From Diplonema papillatum (lineage: Eukaryota; Euglenozoa; Diplonemea; Diplonemida; Diplonemidae): a stretch of DNA of 64,000 bases. The position numbers were made by a program, and so were the translations under genes. The notes under the pieces were generated by a model. It ran no database searches. It was not told the DNA's origin and saw nothing but the letters and a program-made list of their open reading frames with translations. Where the stretch lies: assembly GCA_030068145.1 (NCBI GenBank), contig JAPJBO010000239.1:1-64000 (forward strand), written 5' to 3'. Shown piece after piece: positions 40,967-51,360 of this stretch (the stretch's first letter is position 1; every line of letters starts with the position of its first letter).

Positions 40967-43900
40967 ATGAAAGTGAACTACTTTGATGACGAACTCGAGG
41001 GAACAACCGGTAAGACAATCGTTGGAATTCCGATTCGGACAGATGACGAATGTCTTATTTTCCGACAAAGCCATTCCCAGGAAGGACCTGAACTTGTTGG
41101 TCGATTCCCAATGAAACGAACGGAAGGAAAGGAAGAGAAAAGCTGCGACGAAGGTCTTTCCAGACCCCAAACAGCCCCAAAACAAAGGACCCGGGTCGCC
41201 GCACAGCACCCGGGTCACACCAACCGACAAAAAGAGCGCGAACAAAAGAGGCCAAAAAAAGAAACCCTCAGAGCACAAAAAAGCCGCACAAAATCGGATC
41301 AACGACCACAGGACTCTGAGGCAAAAAAACCAAAAAAACAAAAAACCAAAAACGAACAACGCGCCCATAAAAAAGAGAAAAAAGATCGGCAAAAAACAAA
41401 ACGGCCCAAGTCAGACACCCGCTTCCTCGCCGCCTTCGTCAACACCCGCAACAATCCATACAACGACGACGGACATGCAGAACGAAGACGAAATGCGATC
41501 CAGCTTTTTTGGAAGCGCAACGGTAAGAAGGTAACAGACGGGCGAACGAAGTGCGGGATCGACACAAAGAACGTCGCTGACGACGGAACAGGTGTCATCT
41601 ACGTGCTCGTGAACGAAGGGGGCACAGCCCTCTACGTTGGGCAGACGTCGAAGACGGCCGAGACGCGTAACAACAAGCACTGGGAGAACCGTAACTCCAA
41701 GCGCAACCGCGTTGCACAACAACTTCGCAAACGAGGCCGTAAACTGTACGCATGCCCGATCCAGAACGTCCCGGAGCGACTCTACACGCAACCAGCAGAC
41801 TTCCCGCGGGTAGCGCTACCGATTGAGGACTTCTGGATAAAGTGGCTCAACCCTCCCCTGAACATGACGAATCGACGCCAAGGGGAAAAGGTTGGCCACA
41901 AGCCGCATAAAAAGAAGAAACGACAGCGCCCACCACAGCGTCTCCGAAAACGGCGCAGCGATGGCAACACCTGGCACCGCATGCGGGACGGCAAGCTCGA
42001 AATCGACACCTCGCCAGGCTTTTGTTCTGGGTTGCGGAAACAACTGGACCACCTCATCAGGCTTCCCCCTGACCAGTTGGGGATGTATGACTTGTCCACT
42101 TGGCACCCGAACCGCGCCCTACGCCTCCGCACCTGGCTGAGAACCTTCATACAGGGCGAGAGCGTAACAGACAACGTGAGAACTCTCGAACGACTTCTCA
42201 GTCAACGCATCAGGAACCGGACCGAGAAGAAAGCAGCACCTCCCCGCCGATACTTCAAGCTGACCCACCAACACCCGGCACAAGACCGCACGGCAATCGC
42301 TGGTGTCCTTTCTCGAACAAGGATTCGCGAGGCATGCCCCAACCCGGCGGTTCTCGATAATCTCATGGTGAGCAACCGCCTGAAACCACCGTTGGCGACA
42401 CTCCTGTGCAACTTCACCGAGGTCAGCTACGAGACGCACCACCCGACAAACACCGAGGCGACCTGTCCGTGCAAACAACACATACAGACTAGTCACCTCG
42501 ACGGACACGCTCTGGGGCTAGCAACGGACCTGAAGACAGACGAGGCCCTTTTGTCACTTTTCCGCAAGGGACGAAAGTACCGAGTAGCCAGCAGCCCTAT
42601 GTCACTCTACGATTCGATGCGGTTCGACGTCGAAGAGTTCGTTACCAATAACTTTAGGAAGTCAAGCGAGAGCGAGAAATCGCATTTTGCAGCAACACTG
42701 ACAGAAGAGTTCGACACCGTTCTTGGAACGCTCAACGCACACACGGACGAGCCGCACCTCCGAGATGCCCTGCGGACGCTGAAGAAACTGCAAGAACACC
42801 TTGTCATTCTTCCTGTAGACAAAACTGCACACGATTTCGGTTTCATCTGCAAGGAAAAGTACAAGGAACTCATTCGAAAAGAGCTACACCAAAGCTCAGC
42901 CTACAAACATGTTGACACCTCGATGGCAGACATTCTCCAGCAACACCAAACCTTCAACAAGTCCCACAACTTCACCCACTCCAACATCCTGCCATATCTA
43001 TATGGTACTCCGAAGCTACACAAACCCGAGCCTCGGATGCGGTACATTGCCGGCGTTTCAGAGAAGGGAAACACGGAGAAAACGGACGAACAGCAGGCAA
43101 AAGCTGAAAAAACTCCCAACAAGAAGCAACCGAAGACGCGCGCCTCAACAACACCAGCCCACCAAGAGACATCGGGCATCCTAAAACTGGTTCTAGCCAC
43201 ACTGCAAGGCAAGGACGAAGCGTCTCGGGCAAAGACGGGGATACGTCGCTTCTTCGTCGTCGAATCAATTGACGGCGTAGCCGTTCACATTAAGACAAAC
43301 TACGCACGGCTACGCCAGAAGGTCCCACGTACATTCGATTTCAAAGAAATGTACACAAAGATTCCGCAACAGCGAATTGTAGAGTACGTCATGCTCGCTG
43401 TGTCGGAAGCATTCGAGTACGCGAAGGCGGAACGTGGTTGTGACCTGAAGGCACGACGGTCGAAGCAGCAGTTCGAGTTCAGCAATGCTGACGCGATGGA
43501 CGCGACAGCATACAACGTCGAGGAGATCCGGGAATTGGTCGAATTCATTGTCGGCAACACGTTTGTGACGAACGGTGGTCAATGTTACCAGCAGGTAACT
43601 GGAATTCCAATGGGCGGTAACGCAAGCCCAGATCTGGCGAATCTGTATTGCTACTGGTGTGAAAAGCTTTACATCGATAGCCTGATCACGGAAGGACGCC
43701 ATGAAGAAGCCAGAGCCCACGCCGACAGCGTCAGGTTCATCGATGACTTCCTGACTTGGAGTGCACGACCACCACCGGAAGCAATCTACGGCATGGAATA
43801 TTCGGAAACGTCGAAAGACGTTGACGACGTAGTCTTCTTGGGAATGCGCGTTAGAGTTGAGAGGGGTAACAAGGCCAACTTCATCCGACTCTCCGTTCTG

Positions 43901-45193
43901 GACAAGGGTGAAGAGTTTCCATGGTACCCCATCAAATACACGCATGCCGAGTCGACGGTCCCGCGAAACACCGGAACCTCGATATTCAAAGGTGCCCTGA
44001 TACGAGCAGCCCGCATCTGCAACAACATGCCTGATCTCAAAGTCGAGATCATGAAGGTGTATTACCGGTTGCGAGATCGTGGGTTCTCCGGACGTGAACT
44101 GCGACACACGTTCGATACTTTTGTCGTGCAGACATACGGCAAGTACGAACTGGACGCACGGGTGCTGACACAGTTTTACCACTATGTTGGGAAAGCCTAT
44201 GACGAAGGACGCCCAACGAACGAAGAGAAGCCGTTCATCAACACCCGACAGCCGAACCGACCCACCTCCCCACCACATCAGACGCCCAACCCGCCCGAGC
44301 CCGAAAACACCACAACGACGGTCTCGCCCTCAAACGAACCAACAGGTTCTCCCAAACGCAACCGCAACGGCATCACCAACGTTCGCAACACGTGCTTCTT
44401 TGCCGCCAGCGTCCAATTTCTGGCACGCAAACGAAACTTCCGGAACCAACTCGAAACTATTGAGCGTCCGGATGAAGAACAGTTGAAAATCCGTCGACTT
44501 TTCACGGATTTTGATGCTGGCCGTGACATCCATGGTTCGATGGCAGAAATTCGAAGTCTCGTTTTCGGCACAACTGAGAACGACTCCGAACACCGTGATG
44601 CCCACGAACTGCTGACATGGATGAGAAGCTGCGTGAGGGGGGATAACAATGACCCAACGATGGTTACATACTCACGGCGAACCACCTGTAAAGTGTGTCA
44701 GGAGACCTCGACAGCGGTGCCGGTGTTAGAACCATTTCTCCTTGTAGAGCTCAAAAACAGGGAGAACTCCTACACCGAGACGGTTGAAGCTCTTGTAAAC
44801 AAAGTAAAGAACAAGAGAGCAGCCGATGTCGACCTCGACTGTACAACATGCCGAAAAAAGACGGTAGGCTCCTCGAAAGAGGTCTATGCCTTTCCAAATA
44901 TGATGGACGTGGCACTGAAACGGGCCCAACGGTCGAAGAGGACAGGCGAGGAGATAAAAGTGAAAGCCCGCACACCAATCCAATCAACCATTGGGATTGG
45001 CGAAGACACGTACATGGTGACGGGTTTCATAATCCACACTGGAAAAGTACATGCTGGGCACTATTACACCATTATGAAAGAAGCAGACGAATGGGTGTGT
45101 TATGACGACCAGCAAGTATCAGTGCTCTCATGGGAAGCATGTGCCGGAAAGTTCGTTTCGAACGGTTACATCGTCTCCCTTGAGAAGATATAA
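40967..45193 (+). CDS. GIY-YIG/reverse transcriptase/USP polyprotein of PLE1
   Basis: A 1,408-residue ORF; the frame is open 21 codons further upstream without ATG. Domains in order: (1) a Lys-rich region (~60-170). (2) GIY-YIG endonuclease (~208-301) with GVIYVL, LYVGQT, a conserved arginine in TAETR and IEDFWIKWLNPPLN. (3) RT of Penelope type with YGTPKLHKPEPRMRYIAG (~673-690), FDFKEMYTKIP, GIPMGGNASPDLAN and RFIDDFLTW (43732-43758). (4) A linker, then a ubiquitin-specific protease fold with the Cys box GITNVRNTCFFAASVQFL, a HRDAHELL box, two CxxC pairs (CKVC, CTTC) and the His box VHAGHYYTIMKEADEWVCYDD. The N-terminal endonuclease is the permuted order of the Naiad/Chlamys group. All catalytic motifs look intact. 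The USP domain would cleave ubiquitin from targets; its role in the element is unknown. Confidence 0.9.
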   Translation: MKVNYFDDELEGTTGKTIVGIPIRTDDECLIFRQSHSQEGPELVGRFPMKRTEGKEEKSCDEGLSRPQTAPKQRTRVAAQHPGHTNRQKEREQKRPKKETLRAQKSRTKSDQRPQDSEAKKPKKQKTKNEQRAHKKEKKDRQKTKRPKSDTRFLAAFVNTRNNPYNDDGHAERRRNAIQLFWKRNGKKVTDGRTKCGIDTKNVADDGTGVIYVLVNEGGTALYVGQTSKTAETRNNKHWENRNSKRNRVAQQLRKRGRKLYACPIQNVPERLYTQPADFPRVALPIEDFWIKWLNPPLNMTNRRQGEKVGHKPHKKKKRQRPPQRLRKRRSDGNTWHRMRDGKLEIDTSPGFCSGLRKQLDHLIRLPPDQLGMYDLSTWHPNRALRLRTWLRTFIQGESVTDNVRTLERLLSQRIRNRTEKKAAPPRRYFKLTHQHPAQDRTAIAGVLSRTRIREACPNPAVLDNLMVSNRLKPPLATLLCNFTEVSYETHHPTNTEATCPCKQHIQTSHLDGHALGLATDLKTDEALLSLFRKGRKYRVASSPMSLYDSMRFDVEEFVTNNFRKSSESEKSHFAATLTEEFDTVLGTLNAHTDEPHLRDALRTLKKLQEHLVILPVDKTAHDFGFICKEKYKELIRKELHQSSAYKHVDTSMADILQQHQTFNKSHNFTHSNILPYLYGTPKLHKPEPRMRYIAGVSEKGNTEKTDEQQAKAEKTPNKKQPKTRASTTPAHQETSGILKLVLATLQGKDEASRAKTGIRRFFVVESIDGVAVHIKTNYARLRQKVPRTFDFKEMYTKIPQQRIVEYVMLAVSEAFEYAKAERGCDLKARRSKQQFEFSNADAMDATAYNVEEIRELVEFIVGNTFVTNGGQCYQQVTGIPMGGNASPDLANLYCYWCEKLYIDSLITEGRHEEARAHADSVRFIDDFLTWSARPPPEAIYGMEYSETSKDVDDVVFLGMRVRVERGNKANFIRLSVLDKGEEFPWYPIKYTHAESTVPRNTGTSIFKGALIRAARICNNMPDLKVEIMKVYYRLRDRGFSGRELRHTFDTFVVQTYGKYELDARVLTQFYHYVGKAYDEGRPTNEEKPFINTRQPNRPTSPPHQTPNPPEPENTTTTVSPSNEPTGSPKRNRNGITNVRNTCFFAASVQFLARKRNFRNQLETIERPDEEQLKIRRLFTDFDAGRDIHGSMAEIRSLVFGTTENDSEHRDAHELLTWMRSCVRGDNNDPTMVTYSRRTTCKVCQETSTAVPVLEPFLLVELKNRENSYTETVEALVNKVKNKRAADVDLDCTTCRKKTVGSSKEVYAFPNMMDVALKRAQRSKRTGEEIKVKARTPIQSTIGIGEDTYMVTGFIIHTGKVHAGHYYTIMKEADEWVCYDDQQVSVLSWEACAGKFVSNGYIVSLEKI

Positions 45194-45263
45194 ACACTTT
45201 CACTCAGTGGAAGCAGTGCCCCGTGGCGGTTGGTTACGAGCCACAACCCAAACCAGAACCCCC

Positions 45264-45640
45264 TTTTTTTAATCTGACGAAGGAAGGATGCGATAAACAT
45301 TGGAACCAGAAAGTCGTGAAAGCACCGGAACAGGACCGAAAGTCCCCGTCCAAAGGACCCACTGAAGAGCTCTAACTTTGGATTGGTATGCGTTCAAGAG
45401 CGAAACCAGAGACAAAGAACGAGGTGCTCACAACACCGCGGTGAAAAAAAGAAAAAAAGAAAAAAAGAATACAGAGGAATAGTCCCTCAAGGTTCCAGAC
45501 CCTACCTGCGGAGTCTTACACTCCCTGCGACCCTTTTCCCTTTCCCCTATTTTATTTTACACTTTCTTCGACGAAGACTTGATGCTAGCATCAAACATGC
45601 ATGCGAGGCAGTACTCTGCCTAAACATTAAACTAAGTTTT
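45264..45640 (+). repeat. PLE1 right pseudo-LTR
   Basis: Same 377 bp as 39538-39914. An open frame runs through it into the PLE2 ORF downstream, so the frame starting at 45383 is a fusion artefact in its first ~90 codons. Confidence 0.8.
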
Positions 45641-47995
45641 CCCCCCTCGTACCATTTAGGTGAAAACCATCAGAAACGCTGTTTTACTTTCAAGCTATCG
45701 ACGGAGCTAAGTTCGCAGCAGGCAGCGTATTCCGCGCAGGACCTCAAAGCTCTCCTTGCCTTCTGCCTAGCGAACACGTATGTACTGGTGAATGGCACCC
45801 TCATGCGGCAAATACTGGGCATCCCGATGGGTGCTAACGCCTCCCCGGACATTGCAAATCTCTTCTGCTACGCAAAGGAGAAAAGGTACATGCTGAAGCT
45901 CCTGGCTGAAAAGGAAATCCGACGGGCTACACTCCTCAGCATGACGCGCCGTTTCATCGATGACCTACTGTGCTTCGGGACGAAACCCCCGCCCGAATCC
46001 ATCTACAGCATGCGATACAAGCAGACGAACACATGCGTAGGGGATTCCACCTTCCTTGGCATACGAATAAGACACGAAGTCTCCGACGCGTCTGGAAGGA
46101 GGTACATGCGACTGTCGGTTCTGGACAAAGCGAAAGCCTACCCATACCGCCCCCTCGCGTACACGTCGGTCCTCTCGACGGCCCCGTCCAACTTCGGTTC
46201 GAGTATCCTCATTGGGGCCCTCGTTCGTAACGGTAGGATCGCCAACAACCTGTATGACTTCAAAACTGAGATGAACAACACGGTTTTGAAACTCATGCGA
46301 CGCGGTTACCGTAAGAGCGTACTAAAGAGCGGTTTCCGCAAGTGGCTACTAGATACGTATCCGGAGGCTAAGTTTGGCGAGCATTGCGGGAAAGTGCGTG
46401 CACATTTCTTTTGGCTGATCCACGAGGTGGAACGTGTCCTGTTGATGCTAGAACCGGCCGCGATGGACCAGGCGATTGAGCGCCTTCTGGCTGAGAAGCC
46501 CTTTGTGAAGTACAGAGGCCACCCCCAACCCGTTCCAGAAGCCGACTCCCCCCCACCGCCATCCCCCGAGACGTCGGCCCGACAGGCAGACTCGACCACC
46601 CCCCCTGAGTCCACACGGAAGGGCCACAAACGAAAGGCTGAAGGGGACGAGCAACGTGACTCGAAGCGACGCCGGGCGAATGCCTGTAAACCAGCTCATG
46701 CAGTTCCCCCGACATCCACACGCTGCCAATCGGTCATCTGTGCAAGTCCGCCTTTCGTGAAGCATGATCCGGCACTGTTTGGTCCTGCCGGCCTCCCAAA
46801 TCTGGGGAATACGTGCTTCCTTGGTGCTGTGCTGCAACTCCTCATACGGGTTGAACCGATCAGGGAGATGTACTGGAGCCTTGCTCAGGACCGCCTCAAC
46901 TGCTGTGGGTTCCTCCGGGACTTCCTGGCTTACTTTGCCGTATTAGCAAGCTCGCGCGACAGCGGGGACCAGCGCAGCCAGGACTGTCGAAGAATGGGTG
47001 TGCAGGCCGTCTTAAACATGTTCCCAAACTTCTGCGATGCGCTGCAGCACGATGCACACGAAGCATTGGTAGCGATCCTGAACGCGACTGAGACGACGCT
47101 GGGACCGGACGAAACCGAGGCCCCCTGCCCGGGCTACCAGCTCTTCTTAGCATGCGTGGAGAACCGTTGGACCAACACGACACGATGTGAGGCATGTGGA
47201 CGAACTAGTTCCAGCCCTCAGGCGGTACAATGTCTGCAGATCCCCTGCGGAAAAAGGCTGGAAGATTCTCTCTGCGTACGCGGGTTTGTAAATCCGAAGA
47301 GAGGGTGCGACTGCGAAGCTGTAGGGACTGTGGCAGAGGATACGAACCTCCGGCTAACGGCTGATTGTGTACTGATGCAATTTGGCATCTACACGAGAAA
47401 TGGCGCTAGACGCCGGAATGACGTTGGGTTACCTCTCCTCTTAGAGCTACCGGGCCACCTACTGCGCCTCGCTGCAGTCGTGGTGCACTTGGGGGAGAGT
47501 ACGGCTAGTGGGCACTTCGTCACGTACGTTGCGCAAGACTCAGGTTGGATCCTCTTCGACGATCTACGGGTCAGCCTCGTCGAGGACATTCCTTGGGACA
47601 ATGTTTACCTCGCGGCCTTTGTCCGGGTCCCCCAGATTGCCCACAGCGTGACTGTCCGTGCGCCGTCACCCTCCATGATACTTCCTGCTCAAGATCAGCT
47701 ACGCGGCTCGTCTACGCCCCCAAATTCTGCCGGTGTTGTGGTGAACCGACAGTCGGAAGAATCACCTAACCTGCTCTACCCTTCTGGTAGTCCATTGCCC
47801 TGCCCGCCCTTGCCGGACTCCTTATGCCCGACCCCGCATGGTCAGCTGTTGGAGCAGCAGTGGGCGGGATCCCCTGCGCTGCGGTGTCAACACTGCGCCA
47901 TCGAGTGTACCAAAGATGGGCAGAAGTTTCAGGGTTTGAAGGGACTCCGTGCACATGAGAGACGTTGCCGCCTCGCGAGTGAAAGACTCTGAACC
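45641..47995 (+). mobile_element. Penelope-like element PLE2, 5'-truncated
   Basis: Starts at the C-tract junction with TCGTACCATTTAGGTGAAAA, a match to the end of the MITE at 49192-49831, and then enters coding sequence between RT motifs A and B. Its protein is only distantly similar to PLE1, so it belongs to a different family or subfamily. Confidence 0.75.
45650..47992 (+). CDS. RT (partial)/USP/zinc-finger polyprotein of PLE2
   Basis: An open frame continuous with the upstream pseudo-LTR; the element's own coding starts near 45650, probably at RCFTFKLS. It holds RT motif B (LGIPMGANASPDIANLFCY) and C (RRFIDDLLCFG), but motif A and everything upstream, including any GIY-YIG domain, are missing. 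A Pro/Lys-rich linker leads to a canonical USP: Cys box GLPNLGNTCFLGAVLQLL, LQHDAHEALVAIL, CEACG and CDC zinc ligands, and His box SGHFVTYVAQDSGWILFDD. A C-terminal C2H2-type finger follows (LRCQHCAIEC, LRAHERRC). The protease residues look intact. Truncation of the RT makes the copy incapable of autonomous movement. Confidence 0.85.
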   Translation, partial: YHLGENHQKRCFTFKLSTELSSQQAAYSAQDLKALLAFCLANTYVLVNGTLMRQILGIPMGANASPDIANLFCYAKEKRYMLKLLAEKEIRRATLLSMTRRFIDDLLCFGTKPPPESIYSMRYKQTNTCVGDSTFLGIRIRHEVSDASGRRYMRLSVLDKAKAYPYRPLAYTSVLSTAPSNFGSSILIGALVRNGRIANNLYDFKTEMNNTVLKLMRRGYRKSVLKSGFRKWLLDTYPEAKFGEHCGKVRAHFFWLIHEVERVLLMLEPAAMDQAIERLLAEKPFVKYRGHPQPVPEADSPPPPSPETSARQADSTTPPESTRKGHKRKAEGDEQRDSKRRRANACKPAHAVPPTSTRCQSVICASPPFVKHDPALFGPAGLPNLGNTCFLGAVLQLLIRVEPIREMYWSLAQDRLNCCGFLRDFLAYFAVLASSRDSGDQRSQDCRRMGVQAVLNMFPNFCDALQHDAHEALVAILNATETTLGPDETEAPCPGYQLFLACVENRWTNTTRCEACGRTSSSPQAVQCLQIPCGKRLEDSLCVRGFVNPKRGCDCEAVGTVAEDTNLRLTADCVLMQFGIYTRNGARRRNDVGLPLLLELPGHLLRLAAVVVHLGESTASGHFVTYVAQDSGWILFDDLRVSLVEDIPWDNVYLAAFVRVPQIAHSVTVRAPSPSMILPAQDQLRGSSTPPNSAGVVVNRQSEESPNLLYPSGSPLPCPPLPDSLCPTPHGQLLEQQWAGSPALRCQHCAIECTKDGQKFQGLKGLRAHERRCRLASERL

Positions 47996-49191
47996 GTCGT
48001 TTGGGCCTCATCGAATTCCTGACTGTTGGCTGGTCTATTTTACGCTCTGCACCCGTTCACCCTGACTAACGGGAAACAACTCGAAGTGTTCTATACGGGT
48101 GAATGCGCACTATCATGAGAGGATGAAGGCACGCATATCCCGCCTGGCCCTGTGCTAGGCGTAGTTTTAGGTTGTACTTATTTCCGAACAACCTACCACG
48201 AGCTTATCCACCCACACACCCAACTTTTTCCCCTTTCTTCTAAATTCTTTTTTTTTTCTTTTTTTTTTTTTGGAGCGCGGGACACTGTACTTGCCATGTT
48301 GGTACAGCGGGGCTGCCGGTATCCGGTTGCTTCCGGAGCGGTAGTCCAAAGAAATGCTTCTTCAGCACACAGTGAACGCCACCTCACTGCGACCTGGGCT
48401 GGCCTGCATCTGAGTGCAGGTCCGACCAGGTAAAAAAACCCGCGATGCAGTGACTCTTCCCCCTGCATCAGGGTGGATTCGCTTCGTCCGGTCGCGCCCC
48501 ACCAGATGCAATTACGATCCTCGCCACCCCTTGGGCTATAGAAAAGCTCAAGCGGTGGAAGAGGTCCTGGCAGGCGGCCGAAGCGGTCCGGTCTTCACGG
48601 AGGGCGTTCGCGCGGGCGATGTGCCGCAGCTCCGTGATTGCTCCTGGGCACCAGGCCCCGAACGTGTCTACAACTAGCGGCACCGCTCGCCACTCCCGCG
48701 GGTCCGGCTCATTTGCGATGATCCTGTTGTAGACACGCTCCTTTAGACACGCTCCTTTAGACACGCTCCTGTTGTAGACACGCTTTTTTTTTTTTTCCCC
48801 GCTGATGACTAACGGACCGTCGGACCCGTCCCAACGGGGATACTTATGGAAGTTACAATGAAGGCTTAGACCGGTACGGGCTACATGGCAACTCCTGCTC
48901 AACATGTAGAACGTGGGGAGCCCTTGGTCACATTCAATACGGGTGTGATCGTGGTGTCGGTCGCAACAGTCGTTTGGTAGCCAAAGAGAGAGATAGAGAG
49001 AAAAAGAGCGCCAGAGAGAAAAGAAAAGATAACGTTATCTTCCGGAAAAGAAGGGTTACGCGAACCCCCGAAAAAAAATAATAACAAAAAAACAAAAACC
49101 GAAAAAAAAAAAAAAAATACAAACCGACGAAGACCCCAAAAACCTTTTTCAACCTCTCCAATTCCCTTCAAGCTAGACCATTATACAACGA
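47996..49191. other. Non-coding stretch after PLE2
   Basis: No gene is seen. It includes a T-tract near 48250, a three-fold repeat of TTTAGACACGCTCC near 48735-48785 and an A-rich stretch near 49060-49120. The first ~150 bp could be the PLE2 3' UTR. Confidence 0.4.
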
Positions 49192-49831
49192 CCCCCCCCC
49201 CCCCCCCCCCCTCGTACTATTTAGGTGAAAAACATCAGATATCTCCTGAAAAAGCTAAAAGTACACTCCCCAAAGTTTCAGAGTGACTCGTACTATTTAG
49301 CCACTATTTAACCACTATTCAACTACCATTCAACCAGTGGCATGTAGAGTGAGCCTCATGAGGTCTCACTCTAAGTGATGCAACCACATTTTTCTTGGTT
49401 GTCGCTAAAACTGAACTGGGGGGTCTCCGCCGAAATCTTCCGTTTTTCTAATTCTAAGTGACGCTGAAACCGCACTTTTCAGTCACAGTGGACAAAAGTG
49501 CATGGGTGTCACTAGAGTGAGGCTCACTCTAAGTGACCAGTGACTGTCTAATGGGCTCAAAAGGACTAAACACACACTGTGCTCGCAGCAGCTCTCGCAT
49601 TGCTGATGCAGTAGCGGTGGTGAACCTTGACGAATCAGTGATGATGGACCTGGACACGCTCTCGTCGTCTTGTCCTTCACCTGCATCAAAGAGAAAACGG
49701 GGAAGGGACCTGTCCAGCGAGCGCTCTTAGCCGGACCTAAAACTTAAAAGTCGTTGCGGCTGGGGGCACCCCTTAAAACTTTTTAAAAACAACACTCGTA
49801 CTATTTACCTAAATAGTACGAGGGGGGGGGT
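49192..49831. mobile_element. MITE with CTCGTACTATTTAGGT termini and poly-C ends
   Basis: The left end is 20 C followed by TCGTACTATTTAGGT; the right end is ACCTAAATAGTACGA followed by nine G. The inner sequence contains repeated ACTCTAAGTGA words with inverted partners near 49350-49530. No ORF of interest. Confidence 0.8.
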
Positions 49832-50106
49832 TTTAGATTGTTTGCCTTCTAACCCAAACTGATGACACCTTTTCCGCTCAGTCCCTTGCCTTCTGCGTCA
49901 TGGCTGTCGTCTTGAGCTAGGCAACCGACAGCAACGAAGCCAGTTTGACTACCGCACCGCTTTGTGCTTGCCCCTTTTCGCACACAAACAACCCTTCCGC
50001 GCACGCCAGCCGGCGTGCTCAGAGACGCGCCTCCCAGGAGGGGGCGGAAGCGACCCTGCAGGCGTCCCCGAAGCCCGCATCCCCGGCAGGCCGCGACAGT
50101 GCATAT
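49832..50106. other. Non-coding stretch
   Basis: No gene is seen. Confidence 0.4.
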
Positions 50107-50472
50107 CATGCAGGGCCAAACTTTTTGGTACACGGCCACCAATTTTCTTCCGGAAAAAAAATTGGGGTTTTCAAGTTTTAAAATTTTGGAACAAACTCTG
50201 CAATAATTTTTGATGAAGTTGAGAATTTTTTTTAGCCACATGCAATGTGTGAGGAAACTGAACCGTTCAAGTAGGACCTTCTGATCATGATCATTTGCCA
50301 AATTTGCCACCTGAAACCACGTCCAGGATTTGGTGCGGTCAACGAAAACTCTAGTTTCTTTTTCTACTTTCTCCTACTCTCGCGGTGTACGGTTTTTTTT
50401 CCAATTTTTTTTTTGGGGTCCATCGGCCCTGCGGGAGCGTTTTAAAAAGACACAAGGTTTTGACCCTGCATG
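50107..50472 (+). mobile_element. MITE family 1 copy with internal insertion
   Basis: Family termini CATGCAGGGCC and GACCCTGCATG, flanked by the 4-bp duplication ATAT. About 150 bp of unrelated sequence (about 50235-50395) interrupts the middle. Confidence 0.85.
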
Positions 50473-51081
50473 ATATGAGTTCGCGTCTAAACTCTTCTCT
50501 ACTCGTCTAAACTCGTAGCAGGTTATCCTCATTGTGGAACACTGCGTTTGATCTTCGTGTGCTACTTTCGTTCATCACAGCCCCAGGTGCGACTGCTTCT
50601 TTTTCTCTAGCCCCCTGTTCTCCAAGAACTCTGTCGCCGAACTGCTCGCTTCGGCTACTCCGCGGTGGTTGCGGTTGGAAGATTCGATGGTGGCCGACCG
50701 CCTGCAAGAAGGAGAAACTAAGAGAAGTCGCAACGGCGTACAAGGCTGGTTAGGTCCGGGACACTTGACCTTTTTGACATGATACTGCTGATCTCAAGTT
50801 CGCGAACCTCATCGAAGTCATTCTGCTCCTCTTCTTTATCTTTACCAGCATCATCGTCAGACTTGTCCGCTTACAGTGCTCATGAGTGCTTGTTCTCACT
50901 GGGCAACAGCTCCGTGACGTCTTCGTTTCCTCCGTGTTTGTTCTTCCTCGGAGTGGCTGTACTGACGGCCTCGGCGTTTCTGACTTCTTTCACGAGACGC
51001 TCTCCGAATAAATCTTTTGTAAACCGATCCTGCAGTTGCACTTCCAGTTCGTCCCAATCGTACACTGAAATTACAACGCAG
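50473..51081. other. End of intron 3
   Basis: No mobile element recognised. The acceptor TTACAACGCAG lies at its end. Confidence 0.5.
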
Positions 51082-51319
51082 GCCATCGCTGATAGAGAAG
51101 TGGCGGTGCTCGAATCCGGCTTGGTGCAGGCGGAACACAAGGTCGAAGCGGCAGAAACCGAAGCAGCACGGAAACACCGGCGCATCAGTGATCTCGAGTC
51201 GGAGGTGCGAGAAGAGCGCTTGAAGTATGAGGAAGATACGCTATTCCTCCAGGCACACATTGACACACTGGAGACTAGACAGGTCGACGGCACCCGTGAC
51301 AAGCAGCGCCTGCAACATG
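51082..51319 (+). CDS. Kinesin exon 4: coiled coil
   Basis: Starts AIADREVAVLESGLVQAEHK after ...ACGCAG and ends CATG|GTATGT, phase 1. Its phase-0 start fits exon 3 exactly, although 26.4 kb separates them. The strongly heptad-like sequence and continuous frame are the case for joining them; no transcript confirms it. Confidence 0.75.
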
Positions 51320-51360
51320 GTATGTGAAGTTACTCTAAGTTGTAAAGGATGGTCCGGCCT

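Larger units (their letters stand above)
39538..45640 (+). mobile_element. Penelope-like element PLE1, apparently complete
   Basis: Two direct repeats of exactly 377 bp (39538-39914 and 45264-45640) bound a 5.3-kb interior with one long ORF. By eye the repeats differ at one position (GTTGTG against GTCGTG), which suggests recent insertion. Such repeats are the pseudo-LTRs known for Penelope-like elements. The outer junctions are in C-tracts on both sides. The element lies on the plus strand inside kinesin intron 3, in the same orientation as the gene. Confidence 0.85.

Noticed and set aside
45383-45649. N-terminal ~90 residues of the PLE2 open frame
   Set aside because: This part lies in the PLE1 right pseudo-LTR and reads through its C-tract; it is also open in the left pseudo-LTR, where it leads nowhere.
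50779-51081. In-frame extension upstream of kinesin exon 4
   Set aside because: The frame is open from 50779, but the sequence is Ser/Phe-rich, unlike coiled coil, and a good acceptor precedes the heptad region.
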